Assembly: GCA_050246115.1 (NCBI GenBank)
Contig: JBFWWP010000037.1
Location: forward strand, 1-46,702
Direction: 5' to 3'
DNA length: 46,702 nt
From: JBFWWP01 sp050246115
GTDB lineage: Bacteria; Planctomycetota; UBA8108; UBA1146; JAJFFE01
The position numbers and the translations under genes are program-made. This document shows, piece after piece, positions 1-8,409 of this stretch (position 1 is its first letter; each line of letters begins with the position of its first letter). The notes beneath the pieces are model-generated. The model saw only the letters and a list, made by a program, of their open reading frames with translations, was not told the origin of the DNA and ran no database searches.

Positions 1-678
1 TTCGATCCCCGCGGAACCTCGCCGACTCGTTCTCTTGGCGACCATCGCGCCCTCCTTTCTTGGGAGGGCGGGATTTAACAAAAAGCCGGCCATCGACGCA
101 CCCATGCGGTTCCTTGGGTGCTTACGGAACGAGTCCGGAATGCCTCCCGGGAACAGCGGGGATCCCACCCGGCTTGAACCCTGAACCCGAACTTCGCGAC
201 CGCACGCCCAAGACTCGATCGCGATCGACCCATCATGCCGTTCTCGACACCGAGAACGCACTTCGCGGAAGACATGAACGTGCTACCGGGCTCACTCGGC
301 GGATTACTCTCGGGCGGGATGCTTCCGCGCCTCTGGGCCGGGTGAATGGTGAACTTGGGACTCGAGGACCACAGCCTCTTCGAGGTGGAGGCCCCCGAAG
401 CACCTTCGTGCCCAGACCGGCACGGAACGCCGGGTTCCTCCCGCGTCAGATGCGACGAGCAGCTCGCGCTCAACGCAAACAGGTGTCGGGCGATCGCGGT
501 TGCGGCTCATCCCGTTTGGCACCGTCGAGTTCGTTGACGTAAGCGTTGGCTTGTTAGAGCTTTGCCGCGCCACTGTCACCGTTTCTCCCTTCACCCCGCC
601 TCCGAGGGAGGTGGAGGGGTAAAGGAGAGTTGCTCAAAGCGACCAAGGTACTACTTCCGCGCCGGCTTGCTGGCCTCC
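1..678. other. Region without a recognisable gene
   Basis: No reading frame here resembles a known protein, and the open frames on both strands look like GC-driven shadows. An 8-bp-arm hairpin lies at 48-70 (CGCCCTCC, loop TTTCTTG, GGAGGGCG). It could end a gene to the left of the window, but no clean T-run follows it. Two further palindromes lie at 215-258. A C/G-rich imperfect hairpin at about 594-620 is downstream of the minus-strand operon and could act in its termination. A decayed gene cannot be excluded. Confidence 0.5.
215..258. repeat. Pair of perfect palindromes, possible binding sites
   Basis: TCGATCGCGATCGA at 215-228 is a perfect 14-bp palindrome. Ten bases later CGTTCTCG-ACAC-CGAGAACG (239-258) is a perfect 8+8 bp inverted repeat with a 4-base spacer. 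Both lie in DNA without a recognisable gene. They may be operators or RNA hairpins; no adjacent gene start tells which. Confidence 0.35.
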
Positions 679-2748
679 TCACGGAAGGTGCACATCAACA
701 ACCCGTGAGGTAACGCTCACTTGCCTTGCTCCACCCTGGTCGTCGAACACAAGTGCTAGCGGAACCTCTCCGTCTAACAAAGGCACCCTCACTACTTTAC
801 TCGGGCCCGAGCCACGTGTGTACTTGCACACGACACGTCGGCCCGAGCGATACACCAAGTCAAAGTTCCACAGTATCCTATCATGAAAGACTACTTCCAA
901 CTCCTCGGTTGACGTTGCCGGTAGCATTATGGTACTGCCCAGCAACCGTGCGCTCCCACTCGACCGAGATACAATCCAGCAGTCAGATTCTTTCATTCCG
1001 TCAAACAGGTTGAGCTGGTACCGCCCATCCTCCAGAGGAATCAGGGCTTGCTGTCGCATCGCAACATCGCCGCCATGCGAGTGTGCGACACCAATTCGGT
1101 TCACGTTGGTGACCATATGTGCATCCTCTACGGGTCGCGCCAGTGAGTCCAACACCACGACCTCGCGGGTATTCGTAGGAACAAGTAACTCCAACTTCAC
1201 CTCTATACCGGTTACCGCGAGTGGTTCGGTGGGCAAGAAGCAGCCGTTAAAGCGGGTGTTTCCCCGGCAGCCCGTGAACCCTCCTGACAGGAGTAGGTGT
1301 CCGGCAAGGGACGGCTGGGCCAGCGCAAAGGGAAACTGGCTGGGTTGTATCACCGTGGTGAATATGCCCTGCTTCGTGCAATGCTGAACTATCAGGTAGC
1401 TCTCTTCTATGCGCCCTTGGTCGAACTCCTCGTGTGACACCAATAGCAGCGATACGTCCAATGCGAGCTCGTCCAATGTGGCGTCTTCAACCGCAAAAAC
1501 GATACTGGTGTCGAGGCGCGGGTTCGCAAGGTTGCCAGTATACAACGACGTTAGAGGATGACACGTCACTGTGTACAAACCCTTGGGCAAAGCACCAATG
1601 TCTACCGTTCCCGTTGCATCCGCGTGAAAAGTGACACTCAGCCCGGGGCGCGCGAAAGTAACCGGCGTGTTTGCCATTGGAACCCCCGCCGTGTTCGTTA
1701 TCACTAGCCGGCGGGGACGTTCTTGCTCGGTAACAAACTCGAGGTCGGTGACCGCACGTTGCAGTGTCACCTCGTGCCCAAGTTCCATAATGACCGGTAG
1801 CCGTGAGATGCTGGATTGGGCCACAAGCGTACAGCCGGTCACCAGCCTTGGAACTTCTGCTGCAAAAAGGCCGTCCCGGTAATGAACGGTCTGCGTGTGT
1901 TCCAGTCCGTCTGGCCACTGCAAACTCAGAAAGAACCGGCCTTGCATTGCTGGCGCGCCATCCAGAGAAATGCGGCCGGTGAGAAGTGTCCTTGACAACG
2001 AGCTATTCACCGAACTTCTGTCCAGGGAGACGTCAATGCGAACTGTATCGCCGTTGTGCTCAATGACTGCCTGCTTACTCACCGCCGCATCGGAGGCATG
2101 ACTGATACACGTCACGTCGTACTCGCCAGGAGCCAGGTGCTCGAAAACCGCTTGGTAGGCCACATCTACATAGACCCTGAGGGGCTCCGTGTAGGCGATG
2201 GTTGGGGTGTCACCACCGCCCTTCCGCAACAGGATGATGTCAAGTGGAGCAACTTCCGGTTCAATGCTGACGTCAACAACCAAGCTGGAGCTAGGGCTAT
2301 AGCTGACCTCGATAGTCATAGCTCCCACCACTACGCAACGCTGCGCCTTCCTGCCCCAGCGGGGATGCTCAACTGCGACAGTGTGTTCGCCCTCAGAGAC
2401 CGATGGAACCACACATGTTCCATCGGGCCCAGTGTGGACGGGCGTAGCTGCGTCAATGGCAACGGCAGCGTTACTGACGGGCCCGATGCCGACGGTCACG
2501 ACGTGGATGGTGAGCTCATGAGCGGCGTGCCCCGGGACGTCATCGCGAGCGACAGGCCCGGTCACTTCAGGCCCGGTATCGTAACGGTGAGAAACCTCGC
2601 CGGCGTGCTGCGTAAGGTGCGTGCGCTCGCTGGCAGGCCCCGTGAACAACTGCGTCACCAGGACAATGACAACCAGCCCGGCAAGCACCACGGCAAGCAC
2701 GCGATAGAGTCCGCGCACGACTAGTCGTTCCATGGTATGCTCTCGCAT
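679..2748 (-). CDS. Membrane-anchored protein with carboxypeptidase-regulatory-like repeats
   Basis: This 689-residue protein has a basic N-terminus and one hydrophobic segment at about residues 12-33, so it is probably anchored in the membrane with the rest outside the cytoplasm. The remainder is rich in beta-strand Ig-like segments of the carboxypeptidase-regulatory type. Examples are the stretches around residues 80-130 and 345-395, where a variable loop is followed by a 'GTCVV' or 'GTVDIG' strand and a 'G-x-Y/H-x-V' turn. No catalytic motif was seen. The first ATG (2748) lies 28 bp inside the upstream gene; a second ATG at 2733 is an alternative that shortens the overlap. It is the last gene of a three-gene overlapping operon. 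Hand-counted lines are about 55-60% GC, below the roughly 70% of the rest. Function is unknown; a surface or structural role is inferred. Confidence 0.75.
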   Translation of the reverse strand: MREHTMERLVVRGLYRVLAVVLAGLVVIVLVTQLFTGPASERTHLTQHAGEVSHRYDTGPEVTGPVARDDVPGHAAHELTIHVVTVGIGPVSNAAVAIDAATPVHTGPDGTCVVPSVSEGEHTVAVEHPRWGRKAQRCVVVGAMTIEVSYSPSSSLVVDVSIEPEVAPLDIILLRKGGGDTPTIAYTEPLRVYVDVAYQAVFEHLAPGEYDVTCISHASDAAVSKQAVIEHNGDTVRIDVSLDRSSVNSSLSRTLLTGRISLDGAPAMQGRFFLSLQWPDGLEHTQTVHYRDGLFAAEVPRLVTGCTLVAQSSISRLPVIMELGHEVTLQRAVTDLEFVTEQERPRRLVITNTAGVPMANTPVTFARPGLSVTFHADATGTVDIGALPKGLYTVTCHPLTSLYTGNLANPRLDTSIVFAVEDATLDELALDVSLLLVSHEEFDQGRIEESYLIVQHCTKQGIFTTVIQPSQFPFALAQPSLAGHLLLSGGFTGCRGNTRFNGCFLPTEPLAVTGIEVKLELLVPTNTREVVVLDSLARPVEDAHMVTNVNRIGVAHSHGGDVAMRQQALIPLEDGRYQLNLFDGMKESDCWIVSRSSGSARLLGSTIMLPATSTEELEVVFHDRILWNFDLVYRSGRRVVCKYTRGSGPSKVVRVPLLDGEVPLALVFDDQGGARQVSVTSRVVDVHLP

Positions 2749-3176
2749 GTAATGGTCGTGGGCGCGGGCATTGTGTCCGCGTTCGGCTGCGCCTGAAACT
2801 CAAAACAGTCGAAGTACGCGCTTTCGTAGATCTTGGACATATTGTCTGCTTTGAACCAAGTCACCGGCAGCCGTGCTTCCACCACATAGCTGCTGTGATT
2901 CGTGTATTGCTGGGCGAGAGAGTGGACTGCGGCTGCGGGTGCGGGACTCTGCCCTGGGGGCAACTGGATGTGGGTCTTGAGCAGAATCGGACGGTTGGCA
3001 GTCTCATACCAGTGCACGCCGGTCGTGTTCACGTGGCGGGTGACCGCCCGGTCAATCACCCGGAACACACTCTTGAACTTTCTTGTGCTTCTCGCATGAT
3101 CCCACCCCTGTCGTCGCACTGGACCGCCAGCGGCGGCAAGGTGGGTCAGGCTGAGCGCTCTCAAAGAAGGTTGCAC
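2721..3176 (-). CDS. Hypothetical protein, middle gene of overlapping operon
   Basis: This 151-residue protein matches no family that I recognise. The start is a GTG lying 16 bp inside the end of the preceding gene, and the stop lies 28 bp inside the following gene, so all three are probably translationally coupled. From about residue 35 the composition looks like a folded soluble protein (mixed polar and aromatic residues, Trp, Tyr, Cys). The first 30 residues are Arg/Ala-rich and less convincing, so the true start may be further in. No signal peptide or membrane segment is evident. It shares the lower GC of its neighbours. Confidence 0.55.
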   Translation of the reverse strand: MQPSLRALSLTHLAAAGGPVRRQGWDHARSTRKFKSVFRVIDRAVTRHVNTTGVHWYETANRPILLKTHIQLPPGQSPAPAAAVHSLAQQYTNHSSYVVEARLPVTWFKADNMSKIYESAYFDCFEFQAQPNADTMPAPTTITCESIPWND

Positions 3177-3595
3177 GACTGCAACAGCTTCCCGAGCGTG
3201 TGCCTCGCGGCTTGGGGAAGCAGCGACTCCAGCTCCTCAAAAAAGTCCAGGCACAAATCCTCGTACGCGACCATGCGGTCTCTCCAAGCGGCACGATATC
3301 TCGGATCGCTCAGCGGCGTCTCCCGGACAAGACCGTAGTACCGGTCGATTCTCGTTGCTTCAGCGATGGCAGCCTGTGCGCACCTGCCGAGCAGTTCGCG
3401 AAGCTCCACGGGGGAGGTAAACTCAACGTCATCGCCTTTCGCCGCGGTGAGAACGACCGTCCAGGCGCGCTGTTGGGCCCGTTGATTCTCCTCATCCGAG
3501 TCCCCGTAGAACTGCGAGTTGAAGAAAATCCCTAAGCGGTATTCGACCTTTTCTGGCTCCGGAAGTTCATTGAACTGCGTGAGAAGATCGATCAA
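3161..3595 (-). CDS. Hypothetical protein, first gene of overlapping operon
   Basis: This 144-residue protein is acidic, mostly helical in appearance and soluble, with no membrane segment. I do not recognise the family. The only plausible start is a TTG at 3595. In-frame upstream sequence reaches a stop about 36 bases earlier without an ATG or GTG, so the gene could also be a 5'-truncated remnant. It overlaps the next gene by 16 bp, which suggests coupling. Its lower GC matches the two genes downstream and differs from the plus-strand genes that follow, consistent with transfer of the three as a block. Confidence 0.55.
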   Translation of the reverse strand: MIDLLTQFNELPEPEKVEYRLGIFFNSQFYGDSDEENQRAQQRAWTVVLTAAKGDDVEFTSPVELRELLGRCAQAAIAEATRIDRYYGLVRETPLSDPRYRAAWRDRMVAYEDLCLDFFEELESLLPQAARHTLGKLLQSCNLL

Positions 3596-3920
3596 GTGCT
3601 GAGCGTGTCCACGCTCGACCCTGACCCGTCAGGGAACAAGCGGCTCTTGCTCAAAGCGCTGCGGTCCGTGTGGGGTCGGCTGTTTGCCACTTTATGCGAC
3701 AATCTGAGGCCTGGCAACGAAACTCCCGCCCACATCCTCGTTCTTCACTGGCGTCCCGGCGCCGCCAGCCTTGGCGGTGGGCTTGCCACTTGGCGAAACG
3801 CCGCCTTCACGCGGAGATTTTCTGAAAAAACACCCGGCCCCTCGGACGCCGCCTCTCGCATGACCCTGGGGGACGGCGGTGCGCGCCGGTTCTCCCGAAC
3901 CGCGAGAAAGGGGCCTGCTC
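3596..3920. other. Divergent intergenic region
   Basis: This region separates the minus-strand operon from the NlpC/P60-like gene. I see no gene in it. CGGTTC-TCCC-GAACCG at 3887-3902 is a small perfect inverted repeat just before the plus-strand start at 3921. A weaker hairpin, CCGCCA-GCCT-TGGCGG, lies near 3763-3778. Promoters for both directions should be here, but no convincing -35/-10 pair was found. Confidence 0.4.
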
Positions 3921-4685
3921 ATGTTCGGACTGTCGTATCCCGTCGACGTGTACTATCCGCACTCGCTCTATGATAACTACAAGTGCCTGCCCGTCGAGTA
4001 CGCAGGCACGACCTACGTCGTCTCCATTGACAACTACCGCAACTTGAAGCACGGCCTGGTCGAGGCCTTGAAGCTCAAGGACGCGCTGAACAGCGTCAGT
4101 GGCGGAGCCGCGCGCAAGGCCTGCGGTGGAGATGTCTCCTGGATGAACGTGTTCTCGGGCAAGGGCTCGCCCGAGCAGATCGGTACGGCGTTGCGCTATG
4201 TGCCGCTCTACCGCGAGGCCATCCTTCGCAAGTATCCCCAGTACGAGTGCAGCAAACTGCTCGGCAAGTGCTCGCCCGAGCAACCGCAAGCGATGCTGCA
4301 GGCGGTCTGTGACAAGTACATCGGACTCGACTGCAACGGCTTCGTCGGCAACTTCGTCCACGGTGTCGATCCCAAGCTCGCCCCTGCGGCAGGGAACACG
4401 GGGATCGGCACCTACTGGTCGAAGCGGACCACGGTCCGCAAGACGCTCGACGACATCTGCACCCTGGACATCGTCATCTGGCGCGACTATCACATTGCGA
4501 TCGTCGACAACTACCAGTGGGTCGGCGATCAGTGGCGATTCAGCATCGCTCAATCGACCGGGGGCGGACCGCAGGTGTACCTCCACAAGCTGACCGCGAA
4601 GGGCGGCGGCAAGTTCACCTTTCACACCGTCCACAAGGGCCAGGTCGGTGGCGACTGCGAGGTGATCTCGATCGGTTTGAGTTGA
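3921..4685 (+). CDS. NlpC/P60-like cysteine peptidase or amidase
   Basis: The chosen ATG (3921) follows a GAAAGG-type Shine-Dalgarno and gives a 254-residue protein; an in-frame extension upstream is unlikely. The motif LDCNGFVGNF places a candidate catalytic Cys at residue 138, and DYHIAIVDN places a candidate His at 191. This Cys-then-His spacing with a 'DC-x-GF' helix start is typical of the NlpC/P60/CHAP fold, whose members cut peptidoglycan peptides or related amides. No signal peptide is visible, so the protein may be cytoplasmic or exported by another route. The N-terminal 130 residues match no family that I recognise. It stands alone, transcribed with the aldolase gene 131 bp downstream. 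The assignment rests on two short motifs, so it is moderate. Confidence 0.55.
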   Translation: MFGLSYPVDVYYPHSLYDNYKCLPVEYAGTTYVVSIDNYRNLKHGLVEALKLKDALNSVSGGAARKACGGDVSWMNVFSGKGSPEQIGTALRYVPLYREAILRKYPQYECSKLLGKCSPEQPQAMLQAVCDKYIGLDCNGFVGNFVHGVDPKLAPAAGNTGIGTYWSKRTTVRKTLDDICTLDIVIWRDYHIAIVDNYQWVGDQWRFSIAQSTGGGPQVYLHKLTAKGGGKFTFHTVHKGQVGGDCEVISIGLS

Positions 4686-4816
4686 GAAGCGTTGGACTGG
4701 ACACCCGCCGTGACCGAGACTGCTGGCTCGGCGAGCCAGCAGGTTGCTCATCGCGCGCAACAAGAGAGCTGGGTGTCTTGCAAGCCCGTCCAGCCCAGCA
4801 GGTGGAGAGGATCGCC

Positions 4817-5461
4817 ATGCCCCGACCCCGACTCGCTCCCGCGGCCTTCGTCGAACTCTTGGGCCAAGCACGCGCCTCGGCAATCCTCCGAACCTCGCTG
4901 GCGGAAGCCGCCGCGCCGGCTATGGAAGCGGCAATTCGTGGCGGGTTCCGAATCGTCGAGTTCACGCTGTCGACCCCGGCTGCGCTCGACCGGATCGCCG
5001 AGTTTGCCGGCCGCACCAACGTCGTGGTTGGCGCGGGAACCGTGCTCGATGTGGACCAGGCCCGAGCCGCTCATGAGGCCGGCGCCTCGTTCCTGGTCTC
5101 ACCGGTCGTCGACGAGGCCGTGATCGAGGAGGCCCATCGCTTGGGCGTGGCCGTGATGCCCGGAACGCAAACCCCGACCGAGATGCTCCGCGCCCATCGC
5201 GCCGGAGCTCCGCTGCAGAAGCTTTTCCCAGAAGCCGGCACAGGCCCCGCGGCAGTGCGCGCCATTCTCGGACCCATGCCGTTCCTCCGGATCGTCCCCA
5301 CCAGCGGGGTCGACCTGGCGAATGCCCGCAGTTACCTCGAGGCCGGTGCCTACGCCGTTGGCTTCGTCAACTCGCTGTTCGATCCGACCGATCTCCAGGC
5401 TGGGCGCTTCGACGCCATCGAACGACGCGCGACGCAACTGTTGGCCGCCGTTCGCCGGTGA
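4817..5461 (+). CDS. eda: 2-dehydro-3-deoxy-6-phosphogluconate (KDPG) aldolase
   Basis: This 214-residue class I aldolase is close to the usual family length. It splits KDPG into pyruvate and glyceraldehyde 3-phosphate in the Entner-Doudoroff pathway; related enzymes act on KDPGal or 4-hydroxy-2-oxoglutarate. Diagnostic motifs are VEFTL with the catalytic Glu48, GAGTVLD, MPGTQTPTE and QKLFPEAG, where Lys135 forms the Schiff base. The TIM-barrel end 'VPTSGVDLANARSYLEAGAYAVGF' region is also conserved. The ATG at 4817 sits behind GGTGGAGAGGA. No edd gene is adjacent, so a role in uronate or hydroxyproline catabolism is equally possible from context. Confidence 0.9.
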   Translation: MPRPRLAPAAFVELLGQARASAILRTSLAEAAAPAMEAAIRGGFRIVEFTLSTPAALDRIAEFAGRTNVVVGAGTVLDVDQARAAHEAGASFLVSPVVDEAVIEEAHRLGVAVMPGTQTPTEMLRAHRAGAPLQKLFPEAGTGPAAVRAILGPMPFLRIVPTSGVDLANARSYLEAGAYAVGFVNSLFDPTDLQAGRFDAIERRATQLLAAVRR

Positions 5462-5616
5462 TCCGGTGCTACCCATCGACACCCGGCTCCGTGACGGGCG
5501 GCTAGACTTGGCCGCGCGAACCTGGTTTGCTTCGCGGCCCCGGAGGAGCGGTCGCCCGAGGTGACCGGCAGCAGAACTCCCCGGGGCGGCAGAGGAGTCG
5601 TTTGGCACCACACGCG

Positions 5617-6282
5617 ATGTCATCACGAAGCCGCCTCGGCCGCCTGTCGACGCGGCACTTCGTCGGCAACCGGTTCTTCGATCGCCTCGGCCGAGCGGTC
5701 TGTGAGGCGGCGGCGCTACCGCGCAAGGAGTTCTCCGAAACGTGGGAAGTGGCCACGCGCATTCGCAAGAAGATCCGCGGCCGCCCCGTCCTCGAACTCG
5801 GTGCCGGCCATGGATTCCTCTCCATGCTCCTGCTGTTGCTGGACGACTCGATCCCGCGGGCGACGTGCGTAGACCGATCGCAACCGCTCTCACACGATCG
5901 CCTTCTGAGCACGCTGACGGCGCATTGGCCACGCCTCGCGGGACGCGTCGAGTACCGCCGCCAAAAGCTCCAGCAAGCCATGCCCGAACCACGTTCTTTG
6001 GTCGCATGCGTGCATGGTTGCGGTGAACTGACGGACATCGCGCTGAGCCTGGCGATCACCACGGCGAGCGCCGTCGCTGTGCTGCCGTGTTGCCACGACT
6101 TCGATCGCTCGGACACTGCGGGACTCTCCGGCTGGCTCGATGTTCCGCTCGCGATCGACGTAACTCGCGCTGCCCGGCTCGCGGCGAGCGGCTACGTCGT
6201 CCGCACGGCCACCATTCCGGTCGAGATCACTCCGCGTAACCGACTGCTTTTGGGCTGGCCGCGGGAGGGCACGCACCCCTGA
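5617..6282 (+). CDS. Class I SAM-dependent methyltransferase
   Basis: The SAM-binding motif I is VLELGAGHGFLS near residue 48, followed by an acidic strand end (TCVDRSQ). The later motifs VHGCGELTD and AVLPCCHDF resemble the 'HxCGxLx' and 'CCYH' signatures of the GSTCD/METTL25-like methyltransferase group. The substrate is unknown. The ATG at 5617 gives 221 residues. A TTG at 5602, four bases after AGGAG, is a credible alternative that adds five residues. The gene follows eda by about 155 bp and precedes the DUF2235 gene, both on the same strand. Confidence 0.75.
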   Translation: MSSRSRLGRLSTRHFVGNRFFDRLGRAVCEAAALPRKEFSETWEVATRIRKKIRGRPVLELGAGHGFLSMLLLLLDDSIPRATCVDRSQPLSHDRLLSTLTAHWPRLAGRVEYRRQKLQQAMPEPRSLVACVHGCGELTDIALSLAITTASAVAVLPCCHDFDRSDTAGLSGWLDVPLAIDVTRAARLAASGYVVRTATIPVEITPRNRLLLGWPREGTHP

Positions 6283-6627
6283 GGGCGCAGGCCTGAAGCG
6301 GCGAGGGGGCGGGCCATGCGGTTGACTCGGAGTCGGCGTACCGTTCTCGAGCAGCGCACCGTTGACCCGAGTTGCAGGCCCCCCGAGTGCACCCACCGTC
6401 GAATTCGTGCGCTTGCGCTACGCCTTTCGTAGCGCTGGGCATGTCGTCGCGCAGCCGAGTGCACCCTCTCACTCCGTGCATCGGGGCCACTTTGCCCCCT
6501 GCGGCTACGAGGCCTTCGGGTTAGCATGGGCGCCGTGGGGCGACTGCCCGAATCCTGACGGATCGTCGAAACGCTGGCGAGCGGTTCGAGCAAGCTGCCT
6601 CGCTCGCAAGAAGGGGGACTCGGTTCC
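6283..6627 (+). other. Intergenic region before DUF2235 gene
   Basis: Nothing recognisable is present in these 345 bases apart from a purine-rich stretch (AAGAAGGGGGA) just before the start at 6628 that can serve as ribosome binding site. No repeat shared with other intergenic regions was found here. Confidence 0.4.
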
Positions 6628-8181
6628 ATGTCCAAGAACATCGTCCTGTGCTCCGACGGTACTGGCAACACCGCGATCAAGGGGCGGGGGACCAACGTTT
6701 TCCGCCTCTACGAGTCGATCGACCTTCACGGCTGGACCACGGACTCGTCGGCACCGCGTCAGCTCGCGTTCTACGACGACGGTGTCGGTACCGGCGGAAT
6801 CAAACCGGTGCGCCTGGCTGCCGGCGCCTTCGGTTGGGGACTCAGTCGTAACGTGAAGAAGCTCTATGCCGCGCTGGCCCGCGTGTACGAGCCGGGCGAT
6901 CGCATCTACCTCTTTGGTTTCAGTCGTGGCGCGTTCACGGTCCGTACGCTAGCCGGCATGATCGCGGAGTGCGGAGTGATCTCACACGCCAAGTGCGAAA
7001 CCCCGGATCGACTGCGAGCCGCGGTCGAGCGGGCTTATGAGCTGCATCGACAACACTATCGCACGCGCTTGCAGAAGTGGATGGGCCGCGGACGCACACG
7101 ACCCGGTGCGGCACAGCTTGCAAGCGGAGCCACCGAGAACACTGCGGTCCAGCGGTTTCGACAGGCTCACACGGTCGACGAGCCGACGACGATCGAGTTC
7201 ATGGGTGTTTGGGATACGGTGGATGCGGTCGGCCTTCCTTTCGAGGGAGCGTCGAGGTTCTGGAACGAGTACATCTACTGCTACAAGTTCCCGGACTACA
7301 TGCTCAGCCCGAAGGTAAAGCGTGCGGCTCATGCGCTCGCCATCGACGACGAGCGGCGCTCGTTCCATCCGCTCCTCTGGGACGAGCGTGAAGAGACCCA
7401 CGACCGCATCGAGCAGGTCTGGTTCTCCGGCGCTCACTCCAACGTCGGCGGTGGATACCCCAAGCAAGGCGTCTCGATCGTCGCGCTCGACTGGATGCTG
7501 CGCCGGGCAGAGCGTGCTGGACTTCGCTTCCTCGAGTCCGATCGGGAGTACTACCGAGAGCATGCGAACATCCACGACCAACTCTACGACTCCCGCGCCG
7601 GACTCGGGATGTACTATCGCTACCGGCCACGCGACATCGAGGCGACTTGCCGCGCCAACGGAGTGAAGCCCCGAGTCCACATCAGCGCGGTCGAGCGCGC
7701 TTCGCTTGCCACCCAGGACTACGCCCCGGGCAACATGCCCCTCGCTGCAGAGGTCGTACTCAGCGACCCCGCCATGCCCGGCGCCGGCACGCTGCGGGAC
7801 TGGTTGGAGCCGAAAGAGATGGTGGCAGCCCACCTGCTCGACCGTGCGAAGGGCCCGATTCGGGCGCGCTGCTGGACCCACGCGCTCCTGATCTTCACCA
7901 CGCTCCTGGTCGTTGGGCTCGGACTGCCAGAAGCGTCGAGTGTCGGCAGCTTCTTCGGCAACCTCGCCGGGGTGGCGACGCCGTCGGGGGTGTGGCAACT
8001 GTTGCAGAACCTGATCTTGCAGTGGTTCGGGCTCCCGCTGGTGCTGCCTGGGCTCGTCTGGTTCGCGGCGCGCCTCGCGACGCGCCGGATGCAGAACACC
8101 TTCGCATCCTGGTGGTATCCGCGTCGCAAGAATCTACAGCTCGAGCTCGAACGCCTTCGCGATCAACCGGTGGAGGTCTGA
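6628..8181 (+). CDS. DUF2235 alpha/beta-hydrolase-like protein with C-terminal membrane segments
   Basis: The N-terminal 380 residues match the DUF2235 family, related to the Tle1 phospholipase effectors. The family opening 'NIVLCSDGTGN' is present. The nucleophile elbow GFSRG puts the Ser at residue 99, FMGVWDTVD carries acidic candidates at 196/199, and SGAHSNVGGG carries the His at 270, so a full Ser-Asp-His triad is visible. Residues about 418-475 contain two hydrophobic stretches ending in a basic tail, so the protein may be anchored to the membrane from the cytoplasmic side. Usual family members have no such tail in secreted form. No type VI secretion genes are nearby, so lipase or esterase activity is an inference from the triad alone. 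Confidence 0.8.
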   Translation: MSKNIVLCSDGTGNTAIKGRGTNVFRLYESIDLHGWTTDSSAPRQLAFYDDGVGTGGIKPVRLAAGAFGWGLSRNVKKLYAALARVYEPGDRIYLFGFSRGAFTVRTLAGMIAECGVISHAKCETPDRLRAAVERAYELHRQHYRTRLQKWMGRGRTRPGAAQLASGATENTAVQRFRQAHTVDEPTTIEFMGVWDTVDAVGLPFEGASRFWNEYIYCYKFPDYMLSPKVKRAAHALAIDDERRSFHPLLWDEREETHDRIEQVWFSGAHSNVGGGYPKQGVSIVALDWMLRRAERAGLRFLESDREYYREHANIHDQLYDSRAGLGMYYRYRPRDIEATCRANGVKPRVHISAVERASLATQDYAPGNMPLAAEVVLSDPAMPGAGTLRDWLEPKEMVAAHLLDRAKGPIRARCWTHALLIFTTLLVVGLGLPEASSVGSFFGNLAGVATPSGVWQLLQNLILQWFGLPLVLPGLVWFAARLATRRMQNTFASWWYPRRKNLQLELERLRDQPVEV

Positions 8182-8231
8182 GCCTCGAGTCGGGGTCTCG
8201 GTGGTGGGACGCGTGGCGCCAGGTGATTCGC

Positions 8232-8269
8232 GGAAGACCCGAAGCACGACGGAAGACCCGAAGCACGAC
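8232..8269. repeat. Tandem 19-bp direct repeat (two units)
   Basis: GGAAGACCCGAAGCACGAC occurs twice head to tail at 8232-8250 and 8251-8269, immediately before the palindromic repeat at 8270. There are no spacers, so this is not a CRISPR array. Confidence 0.8.
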
Positions 8270-8296
8270 GGATGCGGACAGGCTGTCCGCGCTCCC
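8270..8296. repeat. Dispersed palindromic intergenic repeat, copy 1
   Basis: This 27-base segment is identical to 27632-27658. It contains GCGGACAGGCTGTCCGC (8274-8290), an 8+8 bp inverted repeat around one base. Both copies lie at the 3' ends of genes, and weaker similarity continues for about 15 bases (an AG-GCGCGC core). The arrangement recalls REP-type elements. Confidence 0.65.
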
Positions 8297-8409
8297 CCAG
8301 AGCGCGCGATGGCGTGTCGATGGCAGATGGGCGCCTGAGGATTCGTGACGATGGTGAACTCTCACCCTGGATCCGTAGCCTCGGCGCCCCCGCGCTTGCC
8401 CTCGCGGCG

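Noticed and set aside
630..3659. 12-bp direct repeat TTGCTCAAAGCG flanking the low-GC block (630-641 and 3648-3659), possible insertion footprint
   Set aside because: One 12-base match within such lengths is not improbable, and no inverted repeats or integrase are present.
3807..4883. 358-codon minus-strand open frame opposite the NlpC/P60-like gene
   Set aside because: It is arginine/valine/leucine-rich and antisense to a gene with clear catalytic motifs. Long antisense frames are expected at this GC content.
8232..8296. Possible CRISPR array
   Set aside because: Only two adjoining units without spacers and no cas genes.
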